Notes: a model not told the origin generated them from the letters alone. Numbered from the stretch's first letter, positions 42,566 to 52,744 are shown. The stretch: 64,000 bases of DNA from an uncultured Eubacterium sp. (GCA_910586445.1 CAJUHV010000005.1:2839-66838); one strand, 5' to 3'. Program-made: numbers and translations.

Positions 42566-44167
42566 CTAAAGCTGGTCCAACAGGCCCCTGAGACCCTCAC
42601 GCTCATAGACAGCCCTGTAATACTCGACCTGTTCACGTATGATCTCATCAATCACCTGCATGCCGAGCAGCTCCACCGGTGCCCGGTCATCCGTCAGCAG
42701 GTAATCTCCCGGCTCGTAGGCATCCAGTCCCGCCGCCACACGGTCCATCAGCTCTGTCAGCTCAAAATCCGCAGACAATGCCATATTATCATGCATGGCC
42801 TCCAGCATATGCGGCGATTTTGAGGCAAACAGCTCACGGTTCGTAGATCCCGGGACATCGATTGTATATACATTTTTAAATACCTGCGAGATTGTATCCG
42901 CCAGATACTGGTTCATATTTCCTTCTTTACTGCCGCGCATATTCATATTTACGACCATTACGCCGTCATCTGCCAGATGATTCTGCACTAAGTAAAAAAA
43001 CTCCACAGAAGACATCTGAAACGGGATCGTAATGTCCTGATAAGCATCTACCATGATGACATCGTATTTTTTATCCACAGCATTTAAATAAGCCCTGCCG
43101 TCGTAGGTCGTAACCGGTATATCTTCTGGCAGCTCGAAATAGCGTCCTGCCAGATCTGTGATCTTTTCGTCGATTTCCACGCCCTCGATCTGCATATTGT
43201 AAAAATAACGCTCACACTGTGAAGCGAATGTCCCTGTTCCCATGCCGAGTATCAGCACATCCATCTGCTCTTTTTCATAAACGCCTGCCATAAAAGGTGC
43301 GGCCAAGGCATAATCATAATACATTCCGGTCAGCCCATGATCCTTTTTCATAATCGACTGCACGCCGAATAGTACATTTGTAGATAAAATCACACTGTCC
43401 TCGTCTTCCTTTACCTGCAGGTAATTATACACCGACTCCCCTTCATAGGCCAGCCCTTTTTCCCAGAATGCAAAACTGCCCGATGACCCGAATATACAGC
43501 AGAGTACAAAAATAAGTATGCCAAGGCCGATCTTTTTCCCGCCTCTTTTTGCTGACAAAAAGTAGATAAACGCCAATGCAAGCAGTATGCCTGCAAAGAT
43601 CAGAAATGTCATAGAAGTACCGACTGCCGGAATTGTAACAAAAGTCGGCAGAAATGTACCGAGAATGCTGCCGATTGTATTAAACGCATTCAGCATGCCT
43701 ACCGTCCTGCCGTTGTCTGAAAGGCTGTCTACCGTATACTTTACCAGAGACGGCGTGACTGTGCCGAGCAGGAACAGCGGGAACACAAAAATAACCATAC
43801 AGGCAGAAAATGCCGCCCAGATTAAAAATTTGCTGCTGACCGTAAAAATAAGCAGCGCCGAGATTCCCAGTATAATATATTTTCCAACAACCGGTATGGC
43901 TGCAATCCACAGTGCCGCCAGAATCATTCTCGCATACAGTCTGTCCGGGTCAGGATTTTGATCCGCTTTTTTTCCTCCATAGATATTGCCGAGCGCCATT
44001 GCAATCATAATTGTTCCAATAATAATCGTCCAGACAATCTGAGAAGAACTAAAATAAGGAGCAAGCAGACGGCTTGCCCCCAATTCCACTGCCATGACAG
44101 ACATCCCGGCAAAAAATTCCGTGAGGTACAGATAAGTTTTATTCTGCAATATACGTGCCTTTTCCAT
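42566..44167 (-). CDS. Membrane-fused spermidine synthase-like protein
   Basis: ATG 44167 (AAAGG site) gives 533 residues. The first 270 residues contain about seven or eight membrane helices (YLTEFFAGMSVMAVELGASR onward). The rest is a Rossmann methyltransferase-like spermidine synthase domain with LILGMGTGTFASQCER, GVEIDEKI, TYDGRAYL and VDAYQDITIPF. Such fusions occur widely, and their polyamine activity is mostly untested. Spacing of 47 bp suggests co-transcription with the GDPD gene. Confidence 0.8.
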   Translation of the reverse strand: MEKARILQNKTYLYLTEFFAGMSVMAVELGASRLLAPYFSSSQIVWTIIIGTIMIAMALGNIYGGKKADQNPDPDRLYARMILAALWIAAIPVVGKYIILGISALLIFTVSSKFLIWAAFSACMVIFVFPLFLLGTVTPSLVKYTVDSLSDNGRTVGMLNAFNTIGSILGTFLPTFVTIPAVGTSMTFLIFAGILLALAFIYFLSAKRGGKKIGLGILIFVLCCIFGSSGSFAFWEKGLAYEGESVYNYLQVKEDEDSVILSTNVLFGVQSIMKKDHGLTGMYYDYALAAPFMAGVYEKEQMDVLILGMGTGTFASQCERYFYNMQIEGVEIDEKITDLAGRYFELPEDIPVTTYDGRAYLNAVDKKYDVIMVDAYQDITIPFQMSSVEFFYLVQNHLADDGVMVVNMNMRGSKEGNMNQYLADTISQVFKNVYTIDVPGSTNRELFASKSPHMLEAMHDNMALSADFELTELMDRVAAGLDAYEPGDYLLTDDRAPVELLGMQVIDEIIREQVEYYRAVYEREGLRGLLDQL

Positions 44168-44278
44168 AATTTCTGCCTTTCTTAAAGTGTAGATCTTCAC
44201 ACACTTTCTATCCACTGGTAACATCATATCAAATTCTGGCATTTCTGGCAATCATTGTTTTGCATTCATTTTCTGCAT

Positions 44279-45640
44279 TTATTTTTTTCCTAATGCAAAT
44301 GAGATCCGCCCGCATAGGTACAGCGGCACGGTATGTCTTTTTTCTGCAGTCCCTCCGTAGGTACGTTTCAGATTATATACAATATCCAGCTTTCCCCTCT
44401 CCAGCAGCGCATTTGCCGTATGGGACTGATTTTTGCCGCGCTTTACCTCCAGACCGTAATTCCAGCTGTCGATCCGGCTTTTGACATAAAAATCCAGCTC
44501 CCCGCTTGTCTTTTTATCAACCGCAAACCAAGGTGCCTGCCCGGCAATCTCACGCTTTCTGATCCGCTCAAGCAGCTCCAGATAGACAAAGTTTTCACAC
44601 AATACGCCATCTATGACTTCCTTGGATTCACCGGTCAGCTTCAAAAAATACCCCGCTGCACCCAGATCACTGAAATAATAGCGGCAGTTATCTACAATAT
44701 CCAGGTTGCTGCAGTCCACGCTCATGCTGCAGTATCCGATCTGGTGTGACAGATACAGCCAGCTGATCGCATAATTTGTCATTTTTTTTGGAATGCGCCC
44801 GCTTTCTTCCTTAAATACAATTTTGGTCAGTGCCGTCGTCAGGTCTGAAATGCCCTTTTTTTCTTTTAAAAGGGTGATCGCTATTGACGAAAATACTTTT
44901 TCAAACATTTCCAGCTCAAGCGGCCCTTCAAAGTATTTTGACGACTCCTTTACAAATATGCGGATCAGGTTTTCAATAATTTCTTCGCATTCCCTCAGAT
45001 CATGATTTTCCAGATACGTAGTCACTACCTCTGGATAGCCCCCGATCTGTAAATAGATCTCAAAGCACCCGCGCAGCTGGTCATAGAGCGCATGATCCGA
45101 ATGCCCGTACAAATCCAGCTCTTCATATAGCCGGCGCATGCCGAATGCTTCTACAAACTCGGGAAACGACAGTGTCGTCATCGTAAGCGTATCGATATCT
45201 CCCGCTGACAGAAAATATTCCTTCTCCCGCGTCTTGCCCAGATAAGAACCAGTGACAATAAAACGCGCTTTAAAATCCCTTGCAAACTCCCTGATCCTGC
45301 TGTATACAACAGCCGACTCCTGTATTTCGTCAATGACAATCAGCATGTCTTCATCATCTACAAAGCCTGCCTCAAACAGCTGGAATGCCTTGTGGATCGG
45401 ATTTACTTCCCGCTTCTGTCCCGGCTCCCATCTTCCGGCAGCCTCCAGGCATTTTAAAAAGTCTGCCCCGGAAGAACCTGCCATATTAATATATATATGC
45501 TTTTTATACTCATTATCTGCAAATTTATTTAAAATATAAGTCTTGCCTACCTGCCTCGCCCCTTCCAGCTCTAACACCTTGTGGGTTTTCTTTTGTTTCC
45601 AAGCAAGAAGTCTCTGATAAATATCCCGTTTTAGTTCCAT
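44279..45640 (-). CDS. AAA_14/DUF4143 ATPase
   Basis: A 453-residue protein: Walker A ELEGARQVGKTYILNKF near residue 25, Walker B MLIVIDEIQES near residue 102, the sensor IVTGSYLGK, and a C-terminal DUF4143 domain with FVYLELLERIRKR and the nuclease-like WNYGLEVKRGKN. The family is common in anaerobes and of unknown role. GAGGCGGTG precedes the start. A promoter may lie in the AT-rich 45641-45800 gap, but none is clear. Confidence 0.85.
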   Translation of the reverse strand: MELKRDIYQRLLAWKQKKTHKVLELEGARQVGKTYILNKFADNEYKKHIYINMAGSSGADFLKCLEAAGRWEPGQKREVNPIHKAFQLFEAGFVDDEDMLIVIDEIQESAVVYSRIREFARDFKARFIVTGSYLGKTREKEYFLSAGDIDTLTMTTLSFPEFVEAFGMRRLYEELDLYGHSDHALYDQLRGCFEIYLQIGGYPEVVTTYLENHDLRECEEIIENLIRIFVKESSKYFEGPLELEMFEKVFSSIAITLLKEKKGISDLTTALTKIVFKEESGRIPKKMTNYAISWLYLSHQIGYCSMSVDCSNLDIVDNCRYYFSDLGAAGYFLKLTGESKEVIDGVLCENFVYLELLERIRKREIAGQAPWFAVDKKTSGELDFYVKSRIDSWNYGLEVKRGKNQSHTANALLERGKLDIVYNLKRTYGGTAEKRHTVPLYLCGRISFALGKK

Positions 45641-45799
45641 GCTTCACCGCCTCGGCCTGATTGTTATTTCGCATCTTACAAACTTCATTATATGTAAAAT
45701 AACAAATATGAACTAATAATTCAATACAGAATTTAAAATTTATAAACAATTTATAGTTAAAAGCCCCTGCTTCTAAACTCATAATTTTACCTATGTTCC

Positions 45800-45828
45800 T
45801 TGATACATCATAAAATAAATGGTATAAT
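45800..45828 (+). promoter_or_regulatory. Promoter of the Zn-ribbon/hemerythrin genes
   Basis: TTGATA (45800-45805) and TATAAT (45823-45828) are spaced exactly 17 bp, just upstream of the Zn-ribbon gene. Confidence 0.7.
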
Positions 45829-45861
45829 ATTCATAAAGTCTAAAAAAAGTCAGGTGTGAAG

Positions 45862-46086
45862 ATGAAAAATTCGAAAAAATGTCCAAAATGCAGCAGCTCG
45901 GATATCATTATAGTAGACGGGTATACAGGTGCATATGGCAGTGGAAACAACATTATCACCGGATATTCGATATTCTCCGGTGTGGGCATAGACCGGTATA
46001 TATGCTGCAGCTGCGGCTTTACCGAAGAATGGATTGCAGTCGATCAGATCGAAAAGATAAGAAAATCCAAGAAATCACATACGTAA
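45862..46086 (+). CDS. Small zinc-ribbon protein
   Basis: ATG 45862 (AGGTG 5 nt upstream) gives 74 residues; a GTG at 45856 is the alternative. Two Cys knuckles, CPKCSSSD and CCSCGFTEE, form a zinc ribbon of the rubredoxin-like type seen in many small clostridial proteins. No enzymatic domain is present. It is 42 bp upstream of the hemerythrin gene and probably co-transcribed. Confidence 0.7.
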   Translation: MKNSKKCPKCSSSDIIIVDGYTGAYGSGNNIITGYSIFSGVGIDRYICCSCGFTEEWIAVDQIEKIRKSKKSHT

Positions 46087-46128
46087 ATATTTCTAATGTC
46101 ATAAATAAATTGAAGGAAGGAGAATGAG

Positions 46129-47010
46129 ATGACAGAAATACAATGGAATGATCGTCTCGGCATTGGCGTAGATCAGATTGACAACGCGCACAAGAAGCTC
46201 TTTGCCATCATAAACCGGATGATCAAGTTAAACGAAGACCCGAAAAACCAAAAATTAATCTGCGAGGAAGGCATCAAATATTTTAAAAACTATACATTGA
46301 GGCATTTTGCAGAAGAAGAAGCATACATGCAGTCCATCGGCTATAAAAAATATGACCTGCACAAGCGGCTGCACGAAAACCTGCGCAGCATAACACTGCC
46401 GATTCTGGAACAGGAGGTCATAGAAGCAGAATACTCATTTGAATCTGTCCAGCATTTTATTAATGTCTGCCTTGCCTGGCTGAATCAGCACATTTTGTCA
46501 GAAGACCGCTCAATCAGCGGCCGGGTGCCGATACGGAATGATTTTATATGCTCACAGGACGAAGTACATAATCTGGCTGTCACTACAGCAGAATCCATTG
46601 AAAATATTTTAGGTCTAAAAGCGCAGACCGCCAGCGAATATTACCGTGGGGAAAATATCGGCAGCTCCATCTTTTACCGCATGACCTACCGCATCGGTGC
46701 TGACCGGCCGGTTCTTGTGTACCTCGGCTTTGAAGAAAAACTGATTCTTGCCACAGCCAAAGCACTGACAGGCACGCAGGTCAATAAAGCCGCGCAGATA
46801 CCGATTTCTGCCGTTTCAGATCTGTCAAAACAGATGATACATGAAATCGGAAAACATATCCCGCAGTCAGAAGATTATAAGCTGGAAAAAGAAAATATCT
46901 TATCGTACGACCTGCTGCTAAAGACTTTTCAGAATACCTATCCTCCGTACAGCCTGCTGTTTCGCACAAACGAAGGATATTTTGTATTCTGCATTTATAT
47001 AAAGCCGTAA
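46129..47010 (+). CDS. Bacteriohemerythrin fused to a CheX-like domain
   Basis: In 293 residues the N-terminal half is a complete hemerythrin: WNDRLGIGVDQIDNAHKKLF (first His at 21), LRHFAEEEAYM (HxxxE), DLHKRLHENL (HxxxH) and NQHILSEDR (HxxxxD), ligands of a di-iron site that binds O2. Residues about 155-293 resemble CheX/FliM-type phosphatase folds (VHNLAVTTAESIENILGL, VSDLSKQMIHEIGKHIP). An oxygen-sensing link to chemotaxis or kinase signalling is inferred. GGAGAATG lies close to the start. Confidence 0.8.
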   Translation: MTEIQWNDRLGIGVDQIDNAHKKLFAIINRMIKLNEDPKNQKLICEEGIKYFKNYTLRHFAEEEAYMQSIGYKKYDLHKRLHENLRSITLPILEQEVIEAEYSFESVQHFINVCLAWLNQHILSEDRSISGRVPIRNDFICSQDEVHNLAVTTAESIENILGLKAQTASEYYRGENIGSSIFYRMTYRIGADRPVLVYLGFEEKLILATAKALTGTQVNKAAQIPISAVSDLSKQMIHEIGKHIPQSEDYKLEKENILSYDLLLKTFQNTYPPYSLLFRTNEGYFVFCIYIKP

Positions 47011-47033
47011 CAGCATATATCATTGAGCACATA

Positions 47034-47462
47034 TCATTGATTCATTTCTGCTTTTAGATATGCTGTAATTTCCGCAAGCATTTCATCCACAGACAGCCTG
47101 ACTGCTCCTATTACGATATTGTCACAACGGTTTACCGTGGGCATCGGGATCAGCAGCCTCTTGGCAGCACTCTGTCCGACCGAGCGCGCCATGCGGGGCG
47201 TAACCTCCCCAAACAGCGCATCGGCAATTACGATACCGATCGGCCCGATGATTAGATCCGCCCGCCGGCAGCCTGTAATAACCGCATTTTCACCGGTCGC
47301 CGCATGGTCTGCCCCTGCTTTTAACATATTTGATGTTGCAATCGCATTCGTACCTACGGCAGTGATTATAATCTTAGGAAACTCTTTTTTCACTGCCGTA
47401 ATAATCTGTCTGCCAAGTCCTCCGCCCTGCGCATCAATGACCAGCACATCGAGTTCTTTCAT
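47034..47462 (-). CDS. DUF3842 family protein
   Basis: A 142-residue Rossmann-like protein: LDVLVIDAQGGGLGRQIITAV, AVGTNAIATSNMLKAGA and GPIGIVIADALFGEVTPRM are the conserved DUF3842 blocks, known from Clostridia. The function is unknown. Its ribosome site overlaps the stop codon of the preceding hybrid kinase gene, so it is in the same operon. Confidence 0.85.
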   Translation of the reverse strand: MKELDVLVIDAQGGGLGRQIITAVKKEFPKIIITAVGTNAIATSNMLKAGADHAATGENAVITGCRRADLIIGPIGIVIADALFGEVTPRMARSVGQSAAKRLLIPMPTVNRCDNIVIGAVRLSVDEMLAEITAYLKAEMNQ

Positions 47463-47477
47463 CCGGCCCTGTCCTCC

Positions 47478-50411
47478 TTAGTCTGAACCTGTCACGCCTT
47501 TGATTACCGCTTTTAAAAGGTTCATATCAACCGGCTTGCCTACATGCGCATTCATGCCGGCATCCAATGCGTCTTTGACATCTTCTGAAAATGTATTTGC
47601 AGTCATCGCAATAATCGGCACCGTCTCTGCCTGTGGATGGCTGCACCCTCGAATCGCCCTGGTCGCATCATATCCATTCATCACAGGCATCTGGACATCC
47701 ATTAAAATCAGATCGTAATGCCCCGGCTCTGACTGCTCAAACATCTCTAATGCCTCCTGCCCGTTGCCTGCCCATTCACAGGTTGCACCCGCTATCTTTA
47801 ACAGCTCCATAAGTATTTCGGCATTCAGCTCAATATCCTCTGCTGCCAGAATATGCATACCCTCAAGCGTGATCTCCTCATCATCCGGCCCGAATTTTGA
47901 TTGTGCTTCTTCGCCTGTGCCTTTCATGCTGTCTACAATCATCTTAAAGTTGCTCAGGAAAAACGGCTTCTGTAAAAATCCGTCAACACCTGCTTTTGTT
48001 CCTTCTTCTTCGATACTGCTGATGTCATATGCCGTCAAAATCATAATCGGCACATTTGAAGGAACAATTTTACGAATGCGGCGTGCTGTTTCAATGCCGC
48101 TGATATCCGGCATCTGCCAGTCGATAATCACCAGGTCAAAACCCCTGCCGTCTGCCTCCGCACCCTCTGCCATTGCTACGGCCTCCTGGCCTCCAAGTGC
48201 ATACTGGATATTTACGCCGGTTCCGGTCATCGTTTTCTGGACTCCCAGACAGATCTCTTCCTCGTCATCTACTACCAGAAGATGTGTCACGCCATGCTTG
48301 ATCCAGAACTCAGGATCTACATTCTGCTCTTTAATCCGCAGCTCTAATACAAGCGTAAACGTGCTGCCATGATCCAGCTCACTTTCTACACTGATCGTAC
48401 CGCCCATAAGGTCTATCAGATTTTTCGTAATTGCCATGCCAAGGCCCGTACCCTGTATGCCGGCTGTCTTTTTACTGCTTTCCCGGCTGAACGGCTGGAA
48501 AATTGTCTCCAGATACTCTTCTGACATGCCGATACCGTTATCCTTTATAACAAACCGGAAACGGGCATAGTTTTTCGTATGCTGCGGCAGCTGCCGGACA
48601 CTCATCTCTATTTTTCCTCCGTCCGGCGTATATTTTACCGCATTTGACAATATATTAATCAAAATCTGGTTGATACGCAGGCGGTCTCCGAGTATTTCTT
48701 CGTTGCAGACATCGTATACATAGATCCGAAAATCCTGATGCTTTGCTTTTGCCTGCACCTGCATCATGGCTCCAAGCTCATCTACCACCTCCGCAAGGCT
48801 GATTTCAGATATATTTAATGTCGTCTTCCCGCTCTCGATCTTGCTCATATCAAGCACATCATTAATAAGCCCCAGCAGATGCTGGCTTGAGGATGAGATC
48901 TTGCGTGTATACTCGTAAACCCTGTCCGGATCATGCGCATCCCGCTGCAGCAGCGTGGAAAACCCTACAATCGCATTCATCGGCGTACGGATATCATGGC
49001 TCATATTGCTTAAAAAGACGCTCTTAGACTCATTTGCCGACTTTGCAATCTCAAGTGCATCCATCAGCATCTTCTTGCTCTGCTGCTCATGTGTCCGGTC
49101 TGACAATACGGCGACAAAACGCGTGGAGCCGTTTGCCTGCGTCTTATACACTGTCTCTAAAAACCATCTGTGTTCACCGTCCAGTTTGTTAACACGTTCA
49201 CCTTCGTATGTAATCGATTCTCCGACTGCCAGCCCTTTGATGGAATCATAGATGTCCTCTGCCTTATTATCCGAAAAGACCCGGTTTAACATTCGGATAT
49301 CGCCTTTTACCTCATCTTCCTTTATGCCAAACAGACGCTCAATATTTGGGCTTACATATTCGACCGAATAATCATCTGTCGTAAACATCACATATACGTC
49401 ATTTGTACTGTTTGCCAGAATGCTGCACAAACGCTCCCGGTGCTGGACGTCTTCTTCCTTCTGAAGTATCTTTCTGTATGAAATCCGTCCCATATAGATA
49501 ATCATCACAGTCACGGCAAAGACGCTGCCGAACAATACCATGAATGTCCTCGAACTGTTTAAAATTTCTTCTCCATGCTTCATAATGACCGCATCCGGCA
49601 CGACTGCTACCAAAGACCAGCCGTCCGAGCCTTTAATTGACGTAAATGCCAATACCGTCTCTTCTCCGTCTAAGTTGAACCTTCCGGCCTCCTCCTGCCC
49701 GAGCTTCATTCTGTCATGGAATTCCTGGATCTGCCCCTGGTCATTGCCGGACTCGGCAAGCATTGTCAAAATATTGGAAAATGGACTTTTACTGCTCTGC
49801 TTGGACGAATGCACTAAAATATCCCCGTCACCATTTGTAATATAAGAATAGCCTGCCTGATCGTAAAAAGTAAGTATAAACTCTTCTTCTACTACAGATA
49901 ACTTTCTTTTTACCTGCACAATGCCGCGCACGCCGTCTGCAAACGCAAACTCCTGATAACCACCGATAATCTGCTGCCCGGTGGCTTCGTCTATAAAAGG
50001 CTCGCGGATTCCCTTTCCACTGCCTGTTTTGTATACTGCCAGCTCATCTTCTGACAATTTTCGTCTGTCCGTATCTACATCCGCATACAGATGCCTGTCA
50101 TCCTCGTTCATCACATCAAAACTGACAAAGTCATCTTCAAATACTTCTACGACATGGCGGATTGCAGCTTCATCCTTTGATTTTTCTTTCGAGAGATTCT
50201 TTACGACCTTGGAAAGTATCTGCATATCTTTTTCAATATATACTTCAAATGCATGGCTGCCCTGCGAGGTCACTTCCAGAATCTCTGAAACTGCCTGCTG
50301 CCAGATCGCCCTCTGCATACCGGTTATATAGCGCACGATTCCTATTGTCAATATGACTGCCACTAAAATAATCGGAACCATAATTTTCAGCTGTTCGTTA
50401 TTTTTTTTCAT
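47478..50411 (-). CDS. Hybrid histidine kinase (Cache-like sensor, PAS, HisKA, HATPase, two receivers)
   Basis: About 977 residues. A membrane helix (about 10-30), an outer Cache-like domain (about 40-285; FADGVRGIVQVKRKL, SYITNGDGDILVHS), and a second helix (about 295-318) precede a PAS domain (NSTNDVYVMFTTDD), HisKA (FLSNMSHDIRTPMNAIVGF), HATPase (GTGLGMAITKNLIDLMGG) and two receivers (LVVDDEEEI/IIDWQMPDISG and LAAEDIELN/LILMDVQMPVMNG). No DNA-binding output is present. ATG 50411 has AGGTG upstream. It lies 24 bp after another hybrid kinase gene and 15 bp before the DUF3842 gene. Confidence 0.88.
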   Translation of the reverse strand: MKKNNEQLKIMVPIILVAVILTIGIVRYITGMQRAIWQQAVSEILEVTSQGSHAFEVYIEKDMQILSKVVKNLSKEKSKDEAAIRHVVEVFEDDFVSFDVMNEDDRHLYADVDTDRRKLSEDELAVYKTGSGKGIREPFIDEATGQQIIGGYQEFAFADGVRGIVQVKRKLSVVEEEFILTFYDQAGYSYITNGDGDILVHSSKQSSKSPFSNILTMLAESGNDQGQIQEFHDRMKLGQEEAGRFNLDGEETVLAFTSIKGSDGWSLVAVVPDAVIMKHGEEILNSSRTFMVLFGSVFAVTVMIIYMGRISYRKILQKEEDVQHRERLCSILANSTNDVYVMFTTDDYSVEYVSPNIERLFGIKEDEVKGDIRMLNRVFSDNKAEDIYDSIKGLAVGESITYEGERVNKLDGEHRWFLETVYKTQANGSTRFVAVLSDRTHEQQSKKMLMDALEIAKSANESKSVFLSNMSHDIRTPMNAIVGFSTLLQRDAHDPDRVYEYTRKISSSSQHLLGLINDVLDMSKIESGKTTLNISEISLAEVVDELGAMMQVQAKAKHQDFRIYVYDVCNEEILGDRLRINQILINILSNAVKYTPDGGKIEMSVRQLPQHTKNYARFRFVIKDNGIGMSEEYLETIFQPFSRESSKKTAGIQGTGLGMAITKNLIDLMGGTISVESELDHGSTFTLVLELRIKEQNVDPEFWIKHGVTHLLVVDDEEEICLGVQKTMTGTGVNIQYALGGQEAVAMAEGAEADGRGFDLVIIDWQMPDISGIETARRIRKIVPSNVPIMILTAYDISSIEEEGTKAGVDGFLQKPFFLSNFKMIVDSMKGTGEEAQSKFGPDDEEITLEGMHILAAEDIELNAEILMELLKIAGATCEWAGNGQEALEMFEQSEPGHYDLILMDVQMPVMNGYDATRAIRGCSHPQAETVPIIAMTANTFSEDVKDALDAGMNAHVGKPVDMNLLKAVIKGVTGSD

Positions 50412-50435
50412 ATACACACCTATTCCTAATACACT

Positions 50436-52601
50436 CTAAGAAAGATACTGCCTCATTACATTTTCAATCGGTCCCATGTCGATCGGCTTTGCAATATGGC
50501 CGTTCATGCCTGCATTTTTAGAATTTTCCACATCCTGTGCCAGTGCATTGGCAGACAGCGCAAAAATCGGGATTTTTCCTGCATCTTGTCTGTCCATTCC
50601 CCGGATCTGGCGCGTCGCTTCATATCCGTCCATCACAGGCATCTGAATATCCATAAAAATCAGGTCATAATATCCGCACGGCTTTTCGCGTACCATCTGC
50701 ACGGCCTCCTGCCCGTTATAAGCCTTCTCTATCTGCACGCCTGTAGTGCTCAGCATAGCTTCTGCGATTTCCATATTCAGCTCCACATCTTCTACGATGA
50801 GAATCCGTTTATCTGCGTAATCATCCTCTTCCTCTGACTGTACCCCCTGCGCTGCCTCAGATTCGGCAGCCACATCCTGCTGTGCGCTTTCACAGATTTT
50901 AAGCGGCAGGCTCACCGTAAACACAGACCCTTTACCCGGCTCGCTGTCTATCGTAATGCTGCCTCCCATCAGATCCAGCAGGCCTTTTGTAATCGCAAGC
51001 CCTACTCCTATGCCGGCAATTCCGCTCACAGTCGTATTCTGCTGCCTTACAAATGACTGGAATATCTTTTCCAAAAAATCTTTCTCTATGCCTATGCCGG
51101 TATCCGTACAGCTGAAACAGTAAACTGCATGCCCGTTCTCAATTTTGCTTATCTGCGACAGCTCCAGATAGACATGCCCTCCCGTCTGCGTATATTTTAT
51201 GGCATTGTTGATAATATTTATAAAAATCTGCCGGATACGTAGTGCATCCGCGGAAACCATCTCATTTTCCAAATGGACAGGCGCAGCTTCCATAACGATC
51301 CCCGCCTCTTTCGACACAGTCTCCATCAGGTCTATGACTTCTTCATACAGACAGACAAAATTCATATTATCTTCTTTTAATATGATCCTGCCGTCATTGA
51401 TCTGTGCCATATCCAGCACATCATTGACAAGGCTTAAAAGATGCTTTCCTGACTTGTTGATTTTTTCCAGGCACTCCTGCATCTTTGCCTGATCATCTGT
51501 GCTGTCTCTCGCAATTACGGTCATCCCGATTATCGCATTTAACGGTGTCCGGATATCATGGGACATGTTCATTAAAAACTGCCCCCTCACCTTATTTGCC
51601 TCATCCGCTTTATCCAGCGCCGCACAGAGCTCTATCGTATGTGCCCTGCTTTCCCGCATTTTAATACCATAAAAAGCTGCGGCAATCAAAAGGACAATTA
51701 TCACAACCATGCCGGCAAACACCATTATTTTCTGCAGAATGCTTTTCTCCTGCCCTGCAATCATATACTCTGGTACAACAGATACTAAAAGCCATCCGGC
51801 ATCTGCCCAAAGCGGCTCATAGCAAAAGATCAGGCCGTCTCCCTGGTCTGTGAATTCGGCCCATCCCGATCGATTTTCAGAGATGTTTTCTTTTAATAAT
51901 TTTATTTGATCCGAGCCATTTTCATCTTCAGAAATCATTTCATATAAATTAGATATTGTATTTTCGCTGTTTTTATGATGTGAACGCACCATAATCTTTC
52001 CTGTCTGATTTACCAGATAGGAAAATCCCGTATTATCATAAAATGTCAGTGTAAACTGTTCCGAAAACTCTTTTGCACGGTACTCCTTTACCAGATATCC
52101 CGTGCCGATATCTGCCAGGACAGTCCGTTCAAATATATAGAATACATTTTCCCCTGTCATACTGTTCACATGCGAATCAGCAATTCCCCGTTCCTTTTCT
52201 GTTTCATCTAAAAAACTACAGATCGTTTCATCAAGCTGTGCTGCTCTTTGAAAATTGCCTGCCGCATTATTCAGCCGCCCGATATCTTTATTTGGATTTT
52301 GGCCGGCAGGCAGATACACGATCACATCAGGCTCCATCATAGCACACAATCCTGCTGTTTCTTTCAGCCCGTCTACGCCTGCCTCTGCTAAGACCTTTTT
52401 GATCCTCCCAAGCTCCGCAAAATCTTTTGCAATCTGTATATTTACCGTATTTGCTCCCTGACGTGTATTTTCTTTTATAATTTCAATGGAATTCATCCGC
52501 AGCTCTCTGCGGACCCCACGCGCAAACAGCCAGCCGCATGCTGCCAGCAAAATCAACAGCACAATGATCACAATAACATGTATATCGTTTTTCTTCTTCA
52601 T
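50436..52601 (-). CDS. Hybrid histidine kinase (Cache-like sensor, HisKA, HATPase, one receiver)
   Basis: A 721-residue protein with helices at about 7-26 and 290-312 around an outer Cache-like domain (NTGFSYLVNQTGKIMVRSH has the same arrangement as the downstream kinase). No PAS domain follows. HisKA is MNMSHDIRTPLNAIIGM, HATPase has NIINNAIKYTQTGGHVYLEL and GVGLAITKGLLDLMGG, and one receiver shows LIVEDVELNM and LIFMDIQMPVMDG. It appears to be a paralogue of the following gene. A promoter lies at 52645-52673. Confidence 0.88.
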   Translation of the reverse strand: MKKKNDIHVIVIIVLLILLAACGWLFARGVRRELRMNSIEIIKENTRQGANTVNIQIAKDFAELGRIKKVLAEAGVDGLKETAGLCAMMEPDVIVYLPAGQNPNKDIGRLNNAAGNFQRAAQLDETICSFLDETEKERGIADSHVNSMTGENVFYIFERTVLADIGTGYLVKEYRAKEFSEQFTLTFYDNTGFSYLVNQTGKIMVRSHHKNSENTISNLYEMISEDENGSDQIKLLKENISENRSGWAEFTDQGDGLIFCYEPLWADAGWLLVSVVPEYMIAGQEKSILQKIMVFAGMVVIIVLLIAAAFYGIKMRESRAHTIELCAALDKADEANKVRGQFLMNMSHDIRTPLNAIIGMTVIARDSTDDQAKMQECLEKINKSGKHLLSLVNDVLDMAQINDGRIILKEDNMNFVCLYEEVIDLMETVSKEAGIVMEAAPVHLENEMVSADALRIRQIFINIINNAIKYTQTGGHVYLELSQISKIENGHAVYCFSCTDTGIGIEKDFLEKIFQSFVRQQNTTVSGIAGIGVGLAITKGLLDLMGGSITIDSEPGKGSVFTVSLPLKICESAQQDVAAESEAAQGVQSEEEDDYADKRILIVEDVELNMEIAEAMLSTTGVQIEKAYNGQEAVQMVREKPCGYYDLIFMDIQMPVMDGYEATRQIRGMDRQDAGKIPIFALSANALAQDVENSKNAGMNGHIAKPIDMGPIENVMRQYLS

Positions 52602-52644
52602 AATATATATTTATCCATCCACCATAATCGCCTTGCTCAAACCT

Positions 52645-52673
52645 ATTTTAGCACTCCCATCCCATAAAATCAA
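52645..52673 (-). promoter_or_regulatory. Promoter of the two-kinase/DUF3842 operon
   Basis: On the minus strand TTGATT (52668-52673) and TAAAAT (52645-52650) are spaced 17 bp, about 44 bp before the start codon. Confidence 0.6.
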
Positions 52674-52702
52674 TTTATTTTCTGTTCCGTATCAAATTTT
52701 GC

Positions 52703-52744
52703 AAAAAAACCAGGGCTTTGCAGAACAATCATTCTGCAAAGCCC
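52703..52744 (-). terminator. Terminator of the hsp20 gene
   Basis: A perfect 13-bp stem, GGGCTTTGCAGAA with TTCTGCAAAGCCC (52713-52725 and 52732-52744), is followed on the minus strand by seven T. Confidence 0.92.
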
